Notes under the pieces: generated by a model
Told to the model about the DNA's origin: nothing
Database searches by the model: none
What the model saw: the letters and a program-made list of their open reading frames with translations, nothing else
Program-made: the position numbers and the translations under genes
Shown: one piece after another, positions 40,189 to 49,068 of the stretch
How the letters are laid out: every line of letters begins with the position of its first letter
Numbering within the stretch: the first letter of the stretch is position 1
Assembly: GCA_046297935.1 (NCBI GenBank)
Contig: JBKBHA010000013.1
Span: forward strand, 47,894-111,893
Source: CAYMZZ01 sp046297935
GTDB taxonomy: Bacteria > Bacteroidota > Bacteroidia > Chitinophagales > Chitinophagaceae
Direction: 5' to 3'
DNA: 64,000 nt

Positions 40189-43182
40189 TTAGAAAGATAC
40201 ATTTAAACCAAACAGAAATGTCCGAGCCTTTGGATAACTCAAATAGTCAATACCGTACGACAGAATGCCGTTGATAGTTCGGTCGGTATTTACTTCCGGA
40301 TCGTATCCGTCGTACGGCGTAATCACAAACAGGTTTTGTCCTGTTACCGAAAGACGGATCGATTTTACCCAATTCGAAATACCCAGGCGGTTAACATTGA
40401 AATTATAACCCAGTGTGAGGTTATTGAATCGGAAGAAATTTCCTTCTTTCAGGAAACGCGATGATACCGGCGCGGCATTATTTACTGCTTCCTCAGCATA
40501 CTTGATCGCTTCAGGCGTGGTGTTCACTCCTTTGGAGAGAAGCAGCTTGTAAAAATTGGAATTGGCTGTATTGTCGTAAATCTTGTTGCCCGATACTCCG
40601 TTGAAATTGGCGCTCAGATCAAAGCCCTTATATGCCAGTGTCAAAAAGAGGTTAAAGGTTTCGGTAGGCAGCGCTGAGCCAAGTGGTAAACGGTCTTTGT
40701 CGTTCACAATACCATCTTTATTTACGTCTTCGTATTGACTAAGGCCATTGGCATCAAAACCGATAAACTTTTGCAAATAAAAAGTTCCAATAGGTTCGTC
40801 ATTGATATATCCGTTTATCGTGGCCGAAGTGAGACCTGACCCGGAGGCCGAACCCGACTGTATTACTGAATAAGGAGAGTTTTCGACTTTGTTCCGGATA
40901 AATGTCAGGTTACCGCCAATAGAATACGAAAAATCTTTGCTGATCCTGTTTCTGTACTGCAGTTCCAGTTCAAGACCCCGATTGGCGATGGTCATATCCT
41001 TTACATTCGTCCACACTGTGGAAGCCGGTTGCACCGGATCGGCAGGAATTACTTCCAGTAAAATGTTGTCTGTTACCTTATGAAAGTAGTCGACTGTGCC
41101 AGCCAGTTTGCCATTCCATAACTCGAAGTCGATGCCAACGTCAGTCTGAGTTGAAACCTCCCACTGTATATCAGGGTTAGCCAAACGGGAATAGGATGTT
41201 CCCGGCGGGAAAACGGCCGAGCCATCGAGTGGGTAACTGGTAGTGGAGGTTACCGTAGAAGTAAACAGAGGCTGAGTTATTTTGGACGGAATTTCCTGGT
41301 TGCCAGTTTGACCCCAGCCCGCGCGCAATTTCAGGTTGCTGATGAAAGCACTGTTGGCAAGAAATGATTCCCTTGACAACACCCATGCTGCCGAAAAAGA
41401 CGGAAATATTCCATACTTATTGTTCTCTCCGAATTTAGAGGAACCATCGGCCCTAACGGTGGCAGTGAAAAGGTAACGGTTGGCGAACTGGTAATTGAGT
41501 CGTGAAAAGAATGATTGCAGCTCGTTTTCCACCGCATATCCGGTAGGCCGGTTATTGGCCAGCGTCAATTCCTGTCCGATTCCCGGATTATAAATTGGTT
41601 CCACGCCGGAAATGGGAAAATTGTTGATGCTGGTGCCACGACCCTGGAGAAATATTTTTTGATATGAATGCCCGGCCAGTAATGAATAACTGTGCTGGGA
41701 GCGGGAGCCGGTATAAGTGATGTAGTTTTCTACCAGATAATTGCGGTTGTAATTGTTGAGCGTAACCAATCTTCCCAGGCGCTGCGGAACGGCATTCGGC
41801 AGCGATTGAATGTCGCGGGCGGCTGAGGAATTATCCACACCAAAGTTCAACTTATAAACCAGCCCTTTCAACAGCCGCAGTGAACCACTGATGTTGCCCA
41901 GAATACGGTTGATGCTGGTAATATCCTTCTCCAGTTGCAACAGTGTAAGCGGGTTGATGCCGTTTTGAAACTGAAACGGTTCACCATTTGCATCGCGGGC
42001 GGGTATGGTTGGATTGGTTGAAATGGCTGAGCCGATCAAGCCTCCAATATCCGGGCGTTGGTTAACTGTATTGTTGGCGCTAAGATTCAGATCTATTACC
42101 AGCCTGTCATCGAGCAGTTTTTGAGTCAGGTTTATACGACCTGTGTAGCGCTTAAGTTCGTTTCCCCTGAGGATACCTTCCTGAATCTGCATCCCCAGTG
42201 AACCATAATAACTAAGTTTTTCCGTACCACCGTAAAGTGAAAGATTATGGTTATTGGTAGAAGCTGTACGGGTTATCTGTTTTTGCCAGTCTGTAGAACC
42301 ACCAAAGTCCTCCAGCGTGCCACCAAGTGCTACCACTTCCCGTTTGTAATCCTCCGCATTATACACAGGAAGTGCGCGGGCAATCTTACTAATCCCGTTG
42401 CTGAACGAATAGTCCAACCGACCCTGGCCGGACTTCCCTCGCCGGGTAGTAATCAAAATCACACCGTTAGCACCACGGGCACCGTAAATGGCCGTGGCTG
42501 ATGCATCCTTTAACACATCGATACTTTCAATATCCTGCGGATTCAAAAAACTGAGCGGATTGGTGGCTCCGCCTGATGTGGCATTGTCGAGTGCCAGACC
42601 ATCGACCACGAACAAGGGCGTACTACCCGTACGGACCCCGCCCGGACCGCGAACGGTGATGCTCTGAACAGCACCAGGTTCACCACTTGCTGAAGTAACA
42701 TTGACCCCTGAAATTTTCCCTTGTAGCAGTTCTTCGGGTGAGTTAATGATGCCCCTGTTAAAGTCAGCGCTCTTCAACGACTTCACAGCGCCCGTCAAAT
42801 CCTTCTTGGCTGCGCGGCCATAACCTACTACCACCACTTCCTCGCCTGTGGCGATGTCGGCCAGCTTGAGCTGCTGGTCTATCTCAACCGCCCCAGTACC
42901 ATTGTAGCGTATAGTGTCGGACAATAGTTCGCCGTACCCAACATAACTATAACGCAACTGATACAACCCGGCTGGCAAGTTGTAGAATTGAAATACACCC
43001 GACTGATCTGTCTGAGTAGCAACCGACGACTGGCTGTTGATGTTCGTAACACGAACGGTAACTCCAACGAGCGCCTCCGCTGATTCATTTTTTACTACAC
43101 CGGTAATTGATTTTTTTTGCTCCTGCGCCAACGCCGTTACCATTGTCAGCAGAAATATAATCGCCGATAGTAACTGTTTCAT
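40189..43182 (-). CDS. SusC/RagA-family TonB-dependent outer-membrane receptor
   Basis: This 997-residue receptor starts at the ATG at 43182 with signal MKQLLSAIIFLLTMV; the longer frame to 43329 crosses the promoter region. A carboxypeptidase-regulatory-like beta domain (KKSITGVVKNESAEALVGV) comes first. A plug follows with EEVVVVGYGRAAKKDLTGAV and SIDVLKDASATAIYGARGANGVILI, and then a 22-strand barrel ending LFGLNVSF. With SusD it imports a ligand across the outer membrane. The neighbouring phosphatases suggest an organophosphate or other phosphorylated compound rather than a plain glycan. Confidence 0.96.
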   Translation of the reverse strand: MKQLLSAIIFLLTMVTALAQEQKKSITGVVKNESAEALVGVTVRVTNINSQSSVATQTDQSGVFQFYNLPAGLYQLRYSYVGYGELLSDTIRYNGTGAVEIDQQLKLADIATGEEVVVVGYGRAAKKDLTGAVKSLKSADFNRGIINSPEELLQGKISGVNVTSASGEPGAVQSITVRGPGGVRTGSTPLFVVDGLALDNATSGGATNPLSFLNPQDIESIDVLKDASATAIYGARGANGVILITTRRGKSGQGRLDYSFSNGISKIARALPVYNAEDYKREVVALGGTLEDFGGSTDWQKQITRTASTNNHNLSLYGGTEKLSYYGSLGMQIQEGILRGNELKRYTGRINLTQKLLDDRLVIDLNLSANNTVNQRPDIGGLIGSAISTNPTIPARDANGEPFQFQNGINPLTLLQLEKDITSINRILGNISGSLRLLKGLVYKLNFGVDNSSAARDIQSLPNAVPQRLGRLVTLNNYNRNYLVENYITYTGSRSQHSYSLLAGHSYQKIFLQGRGTSINNFPISGVEPIYNPGIGQELTLANNRPTGYAVENELQSFFSRLNYQFANRYLFTATVRADGSSKFGENNKYGIFPSFSAAWVLSRESFLANSAFISNLKLRAGWGQTGNQEIPSKITQPLFTSTVTSTTSYPLDGSAVFPPGTSYSRLANPDIQWEVSTQTDVGIDFELWNGKLAGTVDYFHKVTDNILLEVIPADPVQPASTVWTNVKDMTIANRGLELELQYRNRISKDFSYSIGGNLTFIRNKVENSPYSVIQSGSASGSGLTSATINGYINDEPIGTFYLQKFIGFDANGLSQYEDVNKDGIVNDKDRLPLGSALPTETFNLFLTLAYKGFDLSANFNGVSGNKIYDNTANSNFYKLLLSKGVNTTPEAIKYAEEAVNNAAPVSSRFLKEGNFFRFNNLTLGYNFNVNRLGISNWVKSIRLSVTGQNLFVITPYDGYDPEVNTDRTINGILSYGIDYLSYPKARTFLFGLNVSF

Positions 43183-43335
43183 ACAAGTGGTTTTGGTTTT
43201 TGTGCAACTATTATTTACGACAATACTTTCCCCCGACGCCTTTGGGCATCCTTTTTTGAAAAAGCAATCGTAAACAATCGGGGAAATTCCGGAGAGCAAA
43301 TATCGGCGGGCGTGCTTTGCAAAGTGCATACCTGC

Positions 43336-43376
43336 TGTTAACCTTAAATTATCTTAAGGTTATGCAGGGTTAACAA
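43336..43376. promoter_or_regulatory. Nested inverted repeats upstream of susC
   Basis: AACCTTAA (43340-43347) and TTAAGGTT (43354-43361) form one inverted pair. TGTTAACC (43336-43343) and GGTTAACA (43369-43376) form a second, overlapping pair. They lie about 155-195 bases upstream of the susC ATG. The TTAACC half-site resembles PHO-box units known from cyanobacteria and TTAACA units from Bacillus, but Bacteroidota phosphate operators are poorly defined, so regulator identity is a guess. Confidence 0.45.
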
Positions 43377-43405
43377 TGAATTGGATGAAATATCATTTAA
43401 CTCCG

Positions 43406-44101
43406 CTATCGAAACCTGTATGAAAGTCCGAGAAAAAAGCCATTACTGTCATGGGAGGGGTTGCGTTCAACGCCTTTTGAATTACCATTGGAAACATGCA
43501 GGTGGCGTACTCCCAACATTACGCCGGTGGCCTGATTAATCGCGAATTCAGCGCCGATTCCATACCTGGTAATGCCATTCCACTGAGTACCCAGTCGACT
43601 GTCCTGATCTGTTGGTTGTGGAAATTCGTTGGAAAATAAGATAAAGCCCCCACCCGATTCAAAATAGAGCTTCCATCTATCCCGGTTTACCGGATAAAAA
43701 CGAGCGAATGGCCGTATTGAATAGCCTGTCGTCCAATTGAATTCATCTCGAGGCAAAACCAACCCGAATTCAACTCCAACAGACATAAACCTTCGAAGCA
43801 TGAAGTTAATTCCGGTATTATTGTTAAGCACGAAAGTATGGGGATACTTATAGCCCCACGAAAATCCCGTTTCATTGTACATCGATAGCCGTTCTGTCAG
43901 CGCAGAATCTTTGCGGGTCAGCAGCAGACAGGCAGTGACAGCCGCAGCAGGCACCAGAGCCCCCATAGCAGTGTGTAGTTCCAGTGGCTTAAACCCGAGC
44001 GGATTGGTATACCAGCGGTCGCCGTAGGGATATTGTGAAAAGCTACGACACTGAAATCCCAGCAGGGCAATAAAAATCAGCAAAATTGGCTTGTTGTTCA
44101 T
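43406..44101 (-). CDS. PagL-like acyloxyacyl hydrolase family outer-membrane protein
   Basis: This 231-residue protein has a signal peptide (to about residue 22, SFSQ) and a small beta barrel. The C-terminal segment GVRHLHVSNGN followed by NPSHDSNGFFLGLSYRF resembles the His-x-Ser/Asn...Asn-Pro active-site region of PagL-type lipid A 3-O-deacylases. Such enzymes trim an acyl chain from lipid A in the outer membrane. The barrel could also be non-catalytic. It is downstream of a DUF2147 gene (63-base gap) on the same strand. Confidence 0.65.
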   Translation of the reverse strand: MNNKPILLIFIALLGFQCRSFSQYPYGDRWYTNPLGFKPLELHTAMGALVPAAAVTACLLLTRKDSALTERLSMYNETGFSWGYKYPHTFVLNNNTGINFMLRRFMSVGVEFGLVLPRDEFNWTTGYSIRPFARFYPVNRDRWKLYFESGGGFILFSNEFPQPTDQDSRLGTQWNGITRYGIGAEFAINQATGVMLGVRHLHVSNGNSKGVERNPSHDSNGFFLGLSYRFR

Positions 44102-44164
44102 GACATGAGTATTATAAAATAAGGTCCATTGATCGAAGACATCGGCTGCTTCAATTCCGTATGT

Positions 44165-44539
44165 TTAATCTACTCTGGCCCAAATCTGCGACCTGCTCGA
44201 AAAACCAGCCTGCGCAGTTATTTCGAGACTGCCGTTGTTGAGTATTTTGATAGTACATGAAAACCGACGATTCTTCCGGGGCAGATGCAGAGTTCCGCCG
44301 TATTGTCCATTCTTCAACCCCACTTCGGTGAATTGCCTTTTGCCGATTATTGATGCGTCCGCTGCATAAATGATGATGCCTTCGAACTTGTCACCAGCTT
44401 TCCGAAATTCAATTACTCTGCTTTTGTCTTCGTTCGTCCATTTTCCTATAAGCGGATCAATAGTCTCGTTCGACTGCGCCTGCAGACTGCCTGCTGTCGC
44501 GGCAATTAAAATCAATGTCTGGAACAATAGCTTTTTCAT
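44165..44539 (-). CDS. DUF2147 secreted protein
   Basis: The 124-residue protein begins at the ATG at 44539 with a signal peptide ending LQAQS. The DUF2147 pattern is visible: PLIGKWTNEDKSRVIEF, KFEGIIIYAADASIIGK and YGGTLHLPRKNRRFSCTIKIL. The family is thought to bind small ligands in the periplasm, without a confirmed function. The longer frame to 44647 overlaps a microprotein gene and is not used. Confidence 0.82.
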   Translation of the reverse strand: MKKLLFQTLILIAATAGSLQAQSNETIDPLIGKWTNEDKSRVIEFRKAGDKFEGIIIYAADASIIGKRQFTEVGLKNGQYGGTLHLPRKNRRFSCTIKILNNGSLEITAQAGFSSRSQIWARVD

Positions 44540-44640
44540 TTGTTGGTAGCATTTATTGGCGCGAATTTGACCCTGCCAGCGAAAACAAGCATGAATTTTA
44601 CTGTTGAAACGGGCAATCAGGTGTTCCAGACGGGCAGCTT

Positions 44641-44805
44641 TCACCAAAGCAGTAAATAGTAAGCCTCGCAGAACTTGCAGTCAATGTAATAACAGCCACA
44701 CTGGTCGCAGCCATAACGGAGGTAGATGTCAAGCCCCCAAAAGAAAATGACAGCTGCTAACAAAAGCAACGCAAGTGAAATCCATTTCGGAGTACTGCGT
44801 CTCAT
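44641..44805 (-). CDS. 54-residue Cys-rich single-pass membrane microprotein
   Basis: From the ATG at 44805 the minus strand encodes 54 residues: a basic N-terminus (MRRSTPKW), one hydrophobic helix (about 9-25), then RYGCDQCGCYY and DCKFCEAYY, giving five cysteines in 14 residues, and a hydrophobic end. The ATG overlaps the stop of the preceding gene (ATGA), so translational coupling supports it as a real gene. The Cys-rich tail would face the periplasm or cytoplasm depending on topology; the basic N-terminus predicts N-in. I do not recognise the family. Metal binding or disulfide chemistry is possible. Confidence 0.65.
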   Translation of the reverse strand: MRRSTPKWISLALLLLAAVIFFWGLDIYLRYGCDQCGCYYIDCKFCEAYYLLLW

Positions 44806-45185
44806 AGTTCAACTGAATTATATGATGAAACAAAACCAAGCCGGCGATTTAGCAGGAGGATATTACCTGTCTGCCTGCGCAGCTTCCGGAACAGGCGCAA
44901 CTCGTTCTTCGGCAACTCCTTTCTTAAGGTTTGGTAGCACTGTCGATGAGATCGGCGAAGGCGACGAAGTCCCGACCCATCGCTTCCTGACAGTCGATAG
45001 GCCATAACGCTTTCAAGAAAACGGGCATACACGGGTTGCAGAATGGTCGCTAGGCTGTCGCATCCCAACATCCGCGCTGATCGGAGACTCAACCAGTTTG
45101 CGCTACGATCAACGATTTGGGGACTATCCTGACCCATTAAACTGCCTGCCCAACATATCATGCTTAGCATCCATACATATTTCAT
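44802..45185 (-). CDS. Secreted protein of unknown family, 127 residues
   Basis: The product has a signal peptide (MKYVWMLSMICWAGSLMG). The mature part contains two cysteines (MLGCDSL, HRQCYQ) and a strongly basic helix-prone tail (LRRLRRSHRQ, LRLFRKLRRQ). It is not a recognised family. Its stop overlaps the ATG of the 54-residue microprotein gene. It lies 90 bases downstream of the LytTR regulator gene in the same orientation, so the regulator may share its transcript or control it. Confidence 0.65.
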   Translation of the reverse strand: MKYVWMLSMICWAGSLMGQDSPQIVDRSANWLSLRSARMLGCDSLATILQPVYARFLESVMAYRLSGSDGSGLRRLRRSHRQCYQTLRKELPKNELRLFRKLRRQTGNILLLNRRLGFVSSYNSVEL

Positions 45186-45275
45186 AACGAAATAGTAGAC
45201 AGACAAAAGGAAGGAAGTGCGAAGAAATTGCAGTAAAACAGGCAAAAGGGCGGTTGAAACGCCGATTTGAATCAG

Positions 45276-46040
45276 TCAGGAGCCTTGAAGCCATTGTAAA
45301 AATTCGGTCGCTCGTGCCTTGCTGATGACCACCGCCTCAGGTGTCTCCAGTTTCAGACGGGCCACCAGTTTTCTTGCAAAAAAACGTTCGGCATTAGCAA
45401 CGGCAGCACGACTAATTAAAAACTGTCGATTGGCCCGAAAAAACTGAGAAGGATCAAGCATGCTTTCAAGTTCCTCGAGAGTGGACGTAAGATGATATCG
45501 CTGGTTGTTGTGAGTTGTAATGAATAACAGGGTTTTGTCAAGATAAACATAAGCAATATCGTAAACCTGTATTGGTATAATCTTCTCTTTCTGGTGCACC
45601 AGTAGTGCAGTCTTAAATCGGAACTTCCAATTCGACATTAATGCAGCCAAATCGGTGGTACCTGATGATGCGCCGAATGCCGCCTTCAGGGAGCGAAATT
45701 TTGTAATGGCCTTTTCAAGTTTATTCCTTGATATTGGTTTGAGCAGGTAGCTGACTGCATTGGTTTCAAACGCGTCCAGCAAATATTCGTCAAAAGCGGT
45801 GCAAAATATGACGGGGCTTTTTACTTCTATTTTCTGAAAAATATCAAAACAGGAGCCATCGGCCAATTGTATATCGGAGAAAATAAGATCCGGCTGTGGA
45901 TGTAGGGCAAGCTGCGTTATCGCATCTTCTACTGAGTCAACTATCGCCTGTACCTGCATACGATCATCGACCTGGCTTATCAACGTGGCCAGCTCGCGTG
46001 CCGTCTTCGCTTCGTCTTCAATTATTAATACTCGCGTCAT
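45276..46040 (-). CDS. LytTR-family response regulator
   Basis: This 254-residue protein has a receiver domain (LIIEDEAKTA, phospho-acceptor Asp in LIFSDIQLADGS near 57, Lys in YLLKPISRNK). A LytTR DNA-binding domain follows (about 150-254) with TTHNNQRYHLTSTLEELE and FFRANRQFLISRAAV. It overlaps its kinase gene by 4 bases (ATGA). LytTR regulators in Bacteroidota often control envelope or efflux genes next door, here perhaps the secreted protein, microprotein and PagL-like genes downstream. Confidence 0.95.
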   Translation of the reverse strand: MTRVLIIEDEAKTARELATLISQVDDRMQVQAIVDSVEDAITQLALHPQPDLIFSDIQLADGSCFDIFQKIEVKSPVIFCTAFDEYLLDAFETNAVSYLLKPISRNKLEKAITKFRSLKAAFGASSGTTDLAALMSNWKFRFKTALLVHQKEKIIPIQVYDIAYVYLDKTLLFITTHNNQRYHLTSTLEELESMLDPSQFFRANRQFLISRAAVANAERFFARKLVARLKLETPEAVVISKARATEFLQWLQGS

Positions 46041-47038
46041 ACCAGGGGTAACTTAACTGAAAAATACCGCTCAACATTTTCGATGACGATCGACTGACCA
46101 AACAAAAGTTGATAGCGCTGCATTACATTTCCAAGCCCGATTCCTGCAGAAAATCCGGCAGACTGACGTTGTTGAATATTGTTACGCACTACCAGCATTC
46201 CATCCTGCGGGCCTGTTACTTCAATCAGGAGACGGCGCGAAGTTGATGCGGTATTATGTTTGATGGCATTCTCAATCAACAATTGAAGGGTAAGCGGAGG
46301 TATCTTTGAATGCAACATCTTTGAATCAACATTGACTGCTATATCGATCGCATCTTCGAGGCGCGTCTTAATAATGTACATGTACGACCTTACAAACTCA
46401 AGCTCTTGCTGCAGTGTGGCGGTATCCTGGTCCTTGTATTTAAGCACATAGCGATACACATTGGCCAGCTCAGCTACATAGTCTTTCACAGCTTTTTCGG
46501 ACGACAGGGAGCTAAGAGTTGTCAGTGTATTAAATAAAAAGTGGGGGCTTAATTGTTCCTTTAATGACGACAGGTTGGCCAAAAGCTGAGCTTGCTTTAG
46601 CTGCTCTACTTCCAGCATGCTTCGTTGCTTTTCTGCGAGCAGATGTAGATAGTAGAAAATGAAATAGAACAATCCGCTGATCAGCAGCCCTCGAAAAAAA
46701 AGTACATAGGGCCGCCTGCCACCTCTTATTTCCGGCAATTGAAAGCTGTTATTGGTCAGCCAGGCAAATAATGGATCGTACAGGAAGGTGATTCCTGCCA
46801 CACCCACAATCATTAGCGCCGACAACCAAAAAGAATTCACCTGTCTGCACGGTTTGATTCGATGATAAAGAACTTGATAAGCAGACCAGCATAGCATGCA
46901 AAACAGGAAGTTGTAAATGACGTTCAGTACAGCAACGCCCACTTCAACAGCCTCCATTCGAATCAGACGCGTCGATATGGCAATCAGGGAAATCCCCAGC
47001 GATATTACCACCCCCAGCTTCCAGTTTTGCTTTTTCAC
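46037..47038 (-). CDS. LytS-type sensor histidine kinase
   Basis: The protein has about five membrane helices (residues 10-160 from this start) and then the His_kinase domain: LKEQLSPHFLFNTLTTLSSL with the phospho-acceptor His, followed by PPLTLQLLIENAIKHN and GIGLGNVMQRYQLLFG for ATP binding. The open frame runs to a TTG at 47098. I prefer the GTG at 47038, which starts VKKQNWKLGVV directly before the first helix. Start choice is uncertain. Its ligand is unknown. Confidence 0.88.
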   Translation of the reverse strand: MKKQNWKLGVVISLGISLIAISTRLIRMEAVEVGVAVLNVIYNFLFCMLCWSAYQVLYHRIKPCRQVNSFWLSALMIVGVAGITFLYDPLFAWLTNNSFQLPEIRGGRRPYVLFFRGLLISGLFYFIFYYLHLLAEKQRSMLEVEQLKQAQLLANLSSLKEQLSPHFLFNTLTTLSSLSSEKAVKDYVAELANVYRYVLKYKDQDTATLQQELEFVRSYMYIIKTRLEDAIDIAVNVDSKMLHSKIPPLTLQLLIENAIKHNTASTSRRLLIEVTGPQDGMLVVRNNIQQRQSAGFSAGIGLGNVMQRYQLLFGQSIVIENVERYFSVKLPLV

Positions 47039-47127
47039 CGTACTAAGATAAAAACAATCAAATCCATTTGGAACGCTGTCTGGCGGTGAAGCGGGCAAAA
47101 AGCCGGCCGAGTCGGACCAGCCTCCCT

Positions 47128-48945
47128 TTAATTTTTATACAGGATCGCGTGCAAAGCTTTCATTTTTTCTTCGGGGAATTTGATCACCTTTCGATCGTAG
47201 GTCATCAGACCATTCGTTTCCACCTCTACATCTGTTGTTTGTGTATAAACGGCAGCCGACAGCCCTTTATCTATCAGGTGGGGGATGCGGCGGATAAATT
47301 CTTCATACCGTTGCCAAAGCTCGTCCTTGTTTTTGAAGCTCTGATAACCCCAGTTGTTTTTTTCCTGCCAGGTATGGCCTTCAAGGGGCAGGCCCAAACC
47401 GCCAAATTCACCAAGTACCAGAATTCGCCGACTTCCAAATAAAAAAGGATCCGGCATCAGCGGCTCGGGATAGTTGTGCAGATCGGTAATATGGCTGGTT
47501 TCTTCAAAATTACCCCCACTGGCAGCATTTACGAGGCGTGTCGGATCTTCCTGCATGGTGAAATCGACAATCTCCTTTGTCTTAAACTGTCCCCAGGCTT
47601 CATTGAACGGCACCCATACCACTATGCTGGTGAAATTGTAGAGCGACTCTGTCAACTCCTTCCATTCGCTTCGATAAATGGCTTCCGATTCCGGGCTTCG
47701 CTCACGATCGGTAGCTTTTCCATAAATGCCGGGGCGCATTTCCCAGGCATTTCCCATATCACCACTCGGCATATCCTGCCAAACCAGCAGTCCCAGACGG
47801 TCGCAATGGTAATACCAACGGGCTGGTTCAGCTTTTACATGTTTGCGGATCATATTAAATCCCATTTCCCTGGTCTTCTCAATATCAAACCGCAAAGCTT
47901 CATCGGTGGGTGCTGTGTACAAACCATCGGGCCACCAGCCCTGGTCAAGAGGTCCGTATTGAAAAAGAAACTGATTGTTAAGCTGCATCCGTTGTATACC
48001 ATTGGCGTCCTTCACCATCGAAATTTTGCGCATGCCAATGTAGCTGGCTACTTCGTCAATTAATTTTCCTTTCCGATACAACGAAATTTTCAGGTCGTAC
48101 AGAAAAGGATCCGATGGCGACCAAAGCCGCGGCGATGGAATATCCAGTAGCAATTCATTACCTACTGCTGTCTGTTTTTCGGCAATTACATTCTCTCCGG
48201 AAAGAACGGTCACCTTCCATTCTTCTCCATTTACACTATTGGCAAATTCGGCCGACACACGGATCTGCTTTTTGTCAATATCTGCAGATTGTCGCGTATG
48301 CACAATATAAGATTCAGGGACCTGCTCCATCCAAACCGTTTGCCAGATGCCCGTAACCGGTGTATACCAAATTCCGTGAGGGTTCTTTATTTGCTTGCCA
48401 CGGGGTTGAGGACCATCATCGGTGGGATCCCATACACGAACGGTAATTTCCTGGCGCCCGCTTTTTGACAGGTATCTTGTAATGTCGATGGTAAATGGCG
48501 AATATCCGCCCTGGTGCCAGCCTGCCTCCTGGCCATTTACAAAAACGCGGGCATGCCAGTCAACAGCGCCAAAGTGGAGGAGGGTTCTTTCGTTCTTCCT
48601 GGGCTTGATGGCTACCGTACGCTTATACCAAAGCAGGCTATCCTTCCCCACCCTTTTTGCTACACCCGACAAAGCCGATTCCACCGCAAACGGGACCAGT
48701 ATTTGTCCGTCTGTCTGCGTCATTTGATTACTGCTCGAAGGGAGGATGCTGTATTCCCAAAGTCCGTTAAGATTAGTCCATTGCGGTCTTACCATTTGCG
48801 GACGCGGATACTCGGGCAATACCGCCTTTGGGTCAAGTTTTTCAGCCCATGGCGACATAATATGCCCTGCAACCGGCTGCCAGTTGCTTTGGGCATTTAA
48901 CAACAGACTGAAGAAAAACAAAAAGGAAAGCAATAAAAATCTCAT
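47128..48945 (-). CDS. Glycoside hydrolase family 2 protein
   Basis: This 605-residue secreted enzyme begins at the ATG at 48945 with signal MRFLLLSFLFFFSLLLNAQ. It has a sugar-binding jelly-roll domain (LNGLWEYSI, VFVNGQEAGWHQGGYSPF), an Ig-like sandwich, and a TIM barrel with the acid/base Glu in VWVPFNEAWGQF and nucleophile Glu in LVLGEFGGLG. GH2 includes beta-galactosidase, glucuronidase and mannosidase; specificity cannot be assigned. It is about 90 bases from the kinase gene downstream on the same strand. Confidence 0.92.
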   Translation of the reverse strand: MRFLLLSFLFFFSLLLNAQSNWQPVAGHIMSPWAEKLDPKAVLPEYPRPQMVRPQWTNLNGLWEYSILPSSSNQMTQTDGQILVPFAVESALSGVAKRVGKDSLLWYKRTVAIKPRKNERTLLHFGAVDWHARVFVNGQEAGWHQGGYSPFTIDITRYLSKSGRQEITVRVWDPTDDGPQPRGKQIKNPHGIWYTPVTGIWQTVWMEQVPESYIVHTRQSADIDKKQIRVSAEFANSVNGEEWKVTVLSGENVIAEKQTAVGNELLLDIPSPRLWSPSDPFLYDLKISLYRKGKLIDEVASYIGMRKISMVKDANGIQRMQLNNQFLFQYGPLDQGWWPDGLYTAPTDEALRFDIEKTREMGFNMIRKHVKAEPARWYYHCDRLGLLVWQDMPSGDMGNAWEMRPGIYGKATDRERSPESEAIYRSEWKELTESLYNFTSIVVWVPFNEAWGQFKTKEIVDFTMQEDPTRLVNAASGGNFEETSHITDLHNYPEPLMPDPFLFGSRRILVLGEFGGLGLPLEGHTWQEKNNWGYQSFKNKDELWQRYEEFIRRIPHLIDKGLSAAVYTQTTDVEVETNGLMTYDRKVIKFPEEKMKALHAILYKN

Positions 48946-49068
48946 GACAGGTAATTTGGACATTCGCAAATGGAGAACGTGTTGAACAATAGTCGACGTT
49001 CAATGAATTCCCAAATTACCGAATTCTCCAGTTTACCCAAGGGTAGTTTTCCCCAACCTGTTGGGAGG

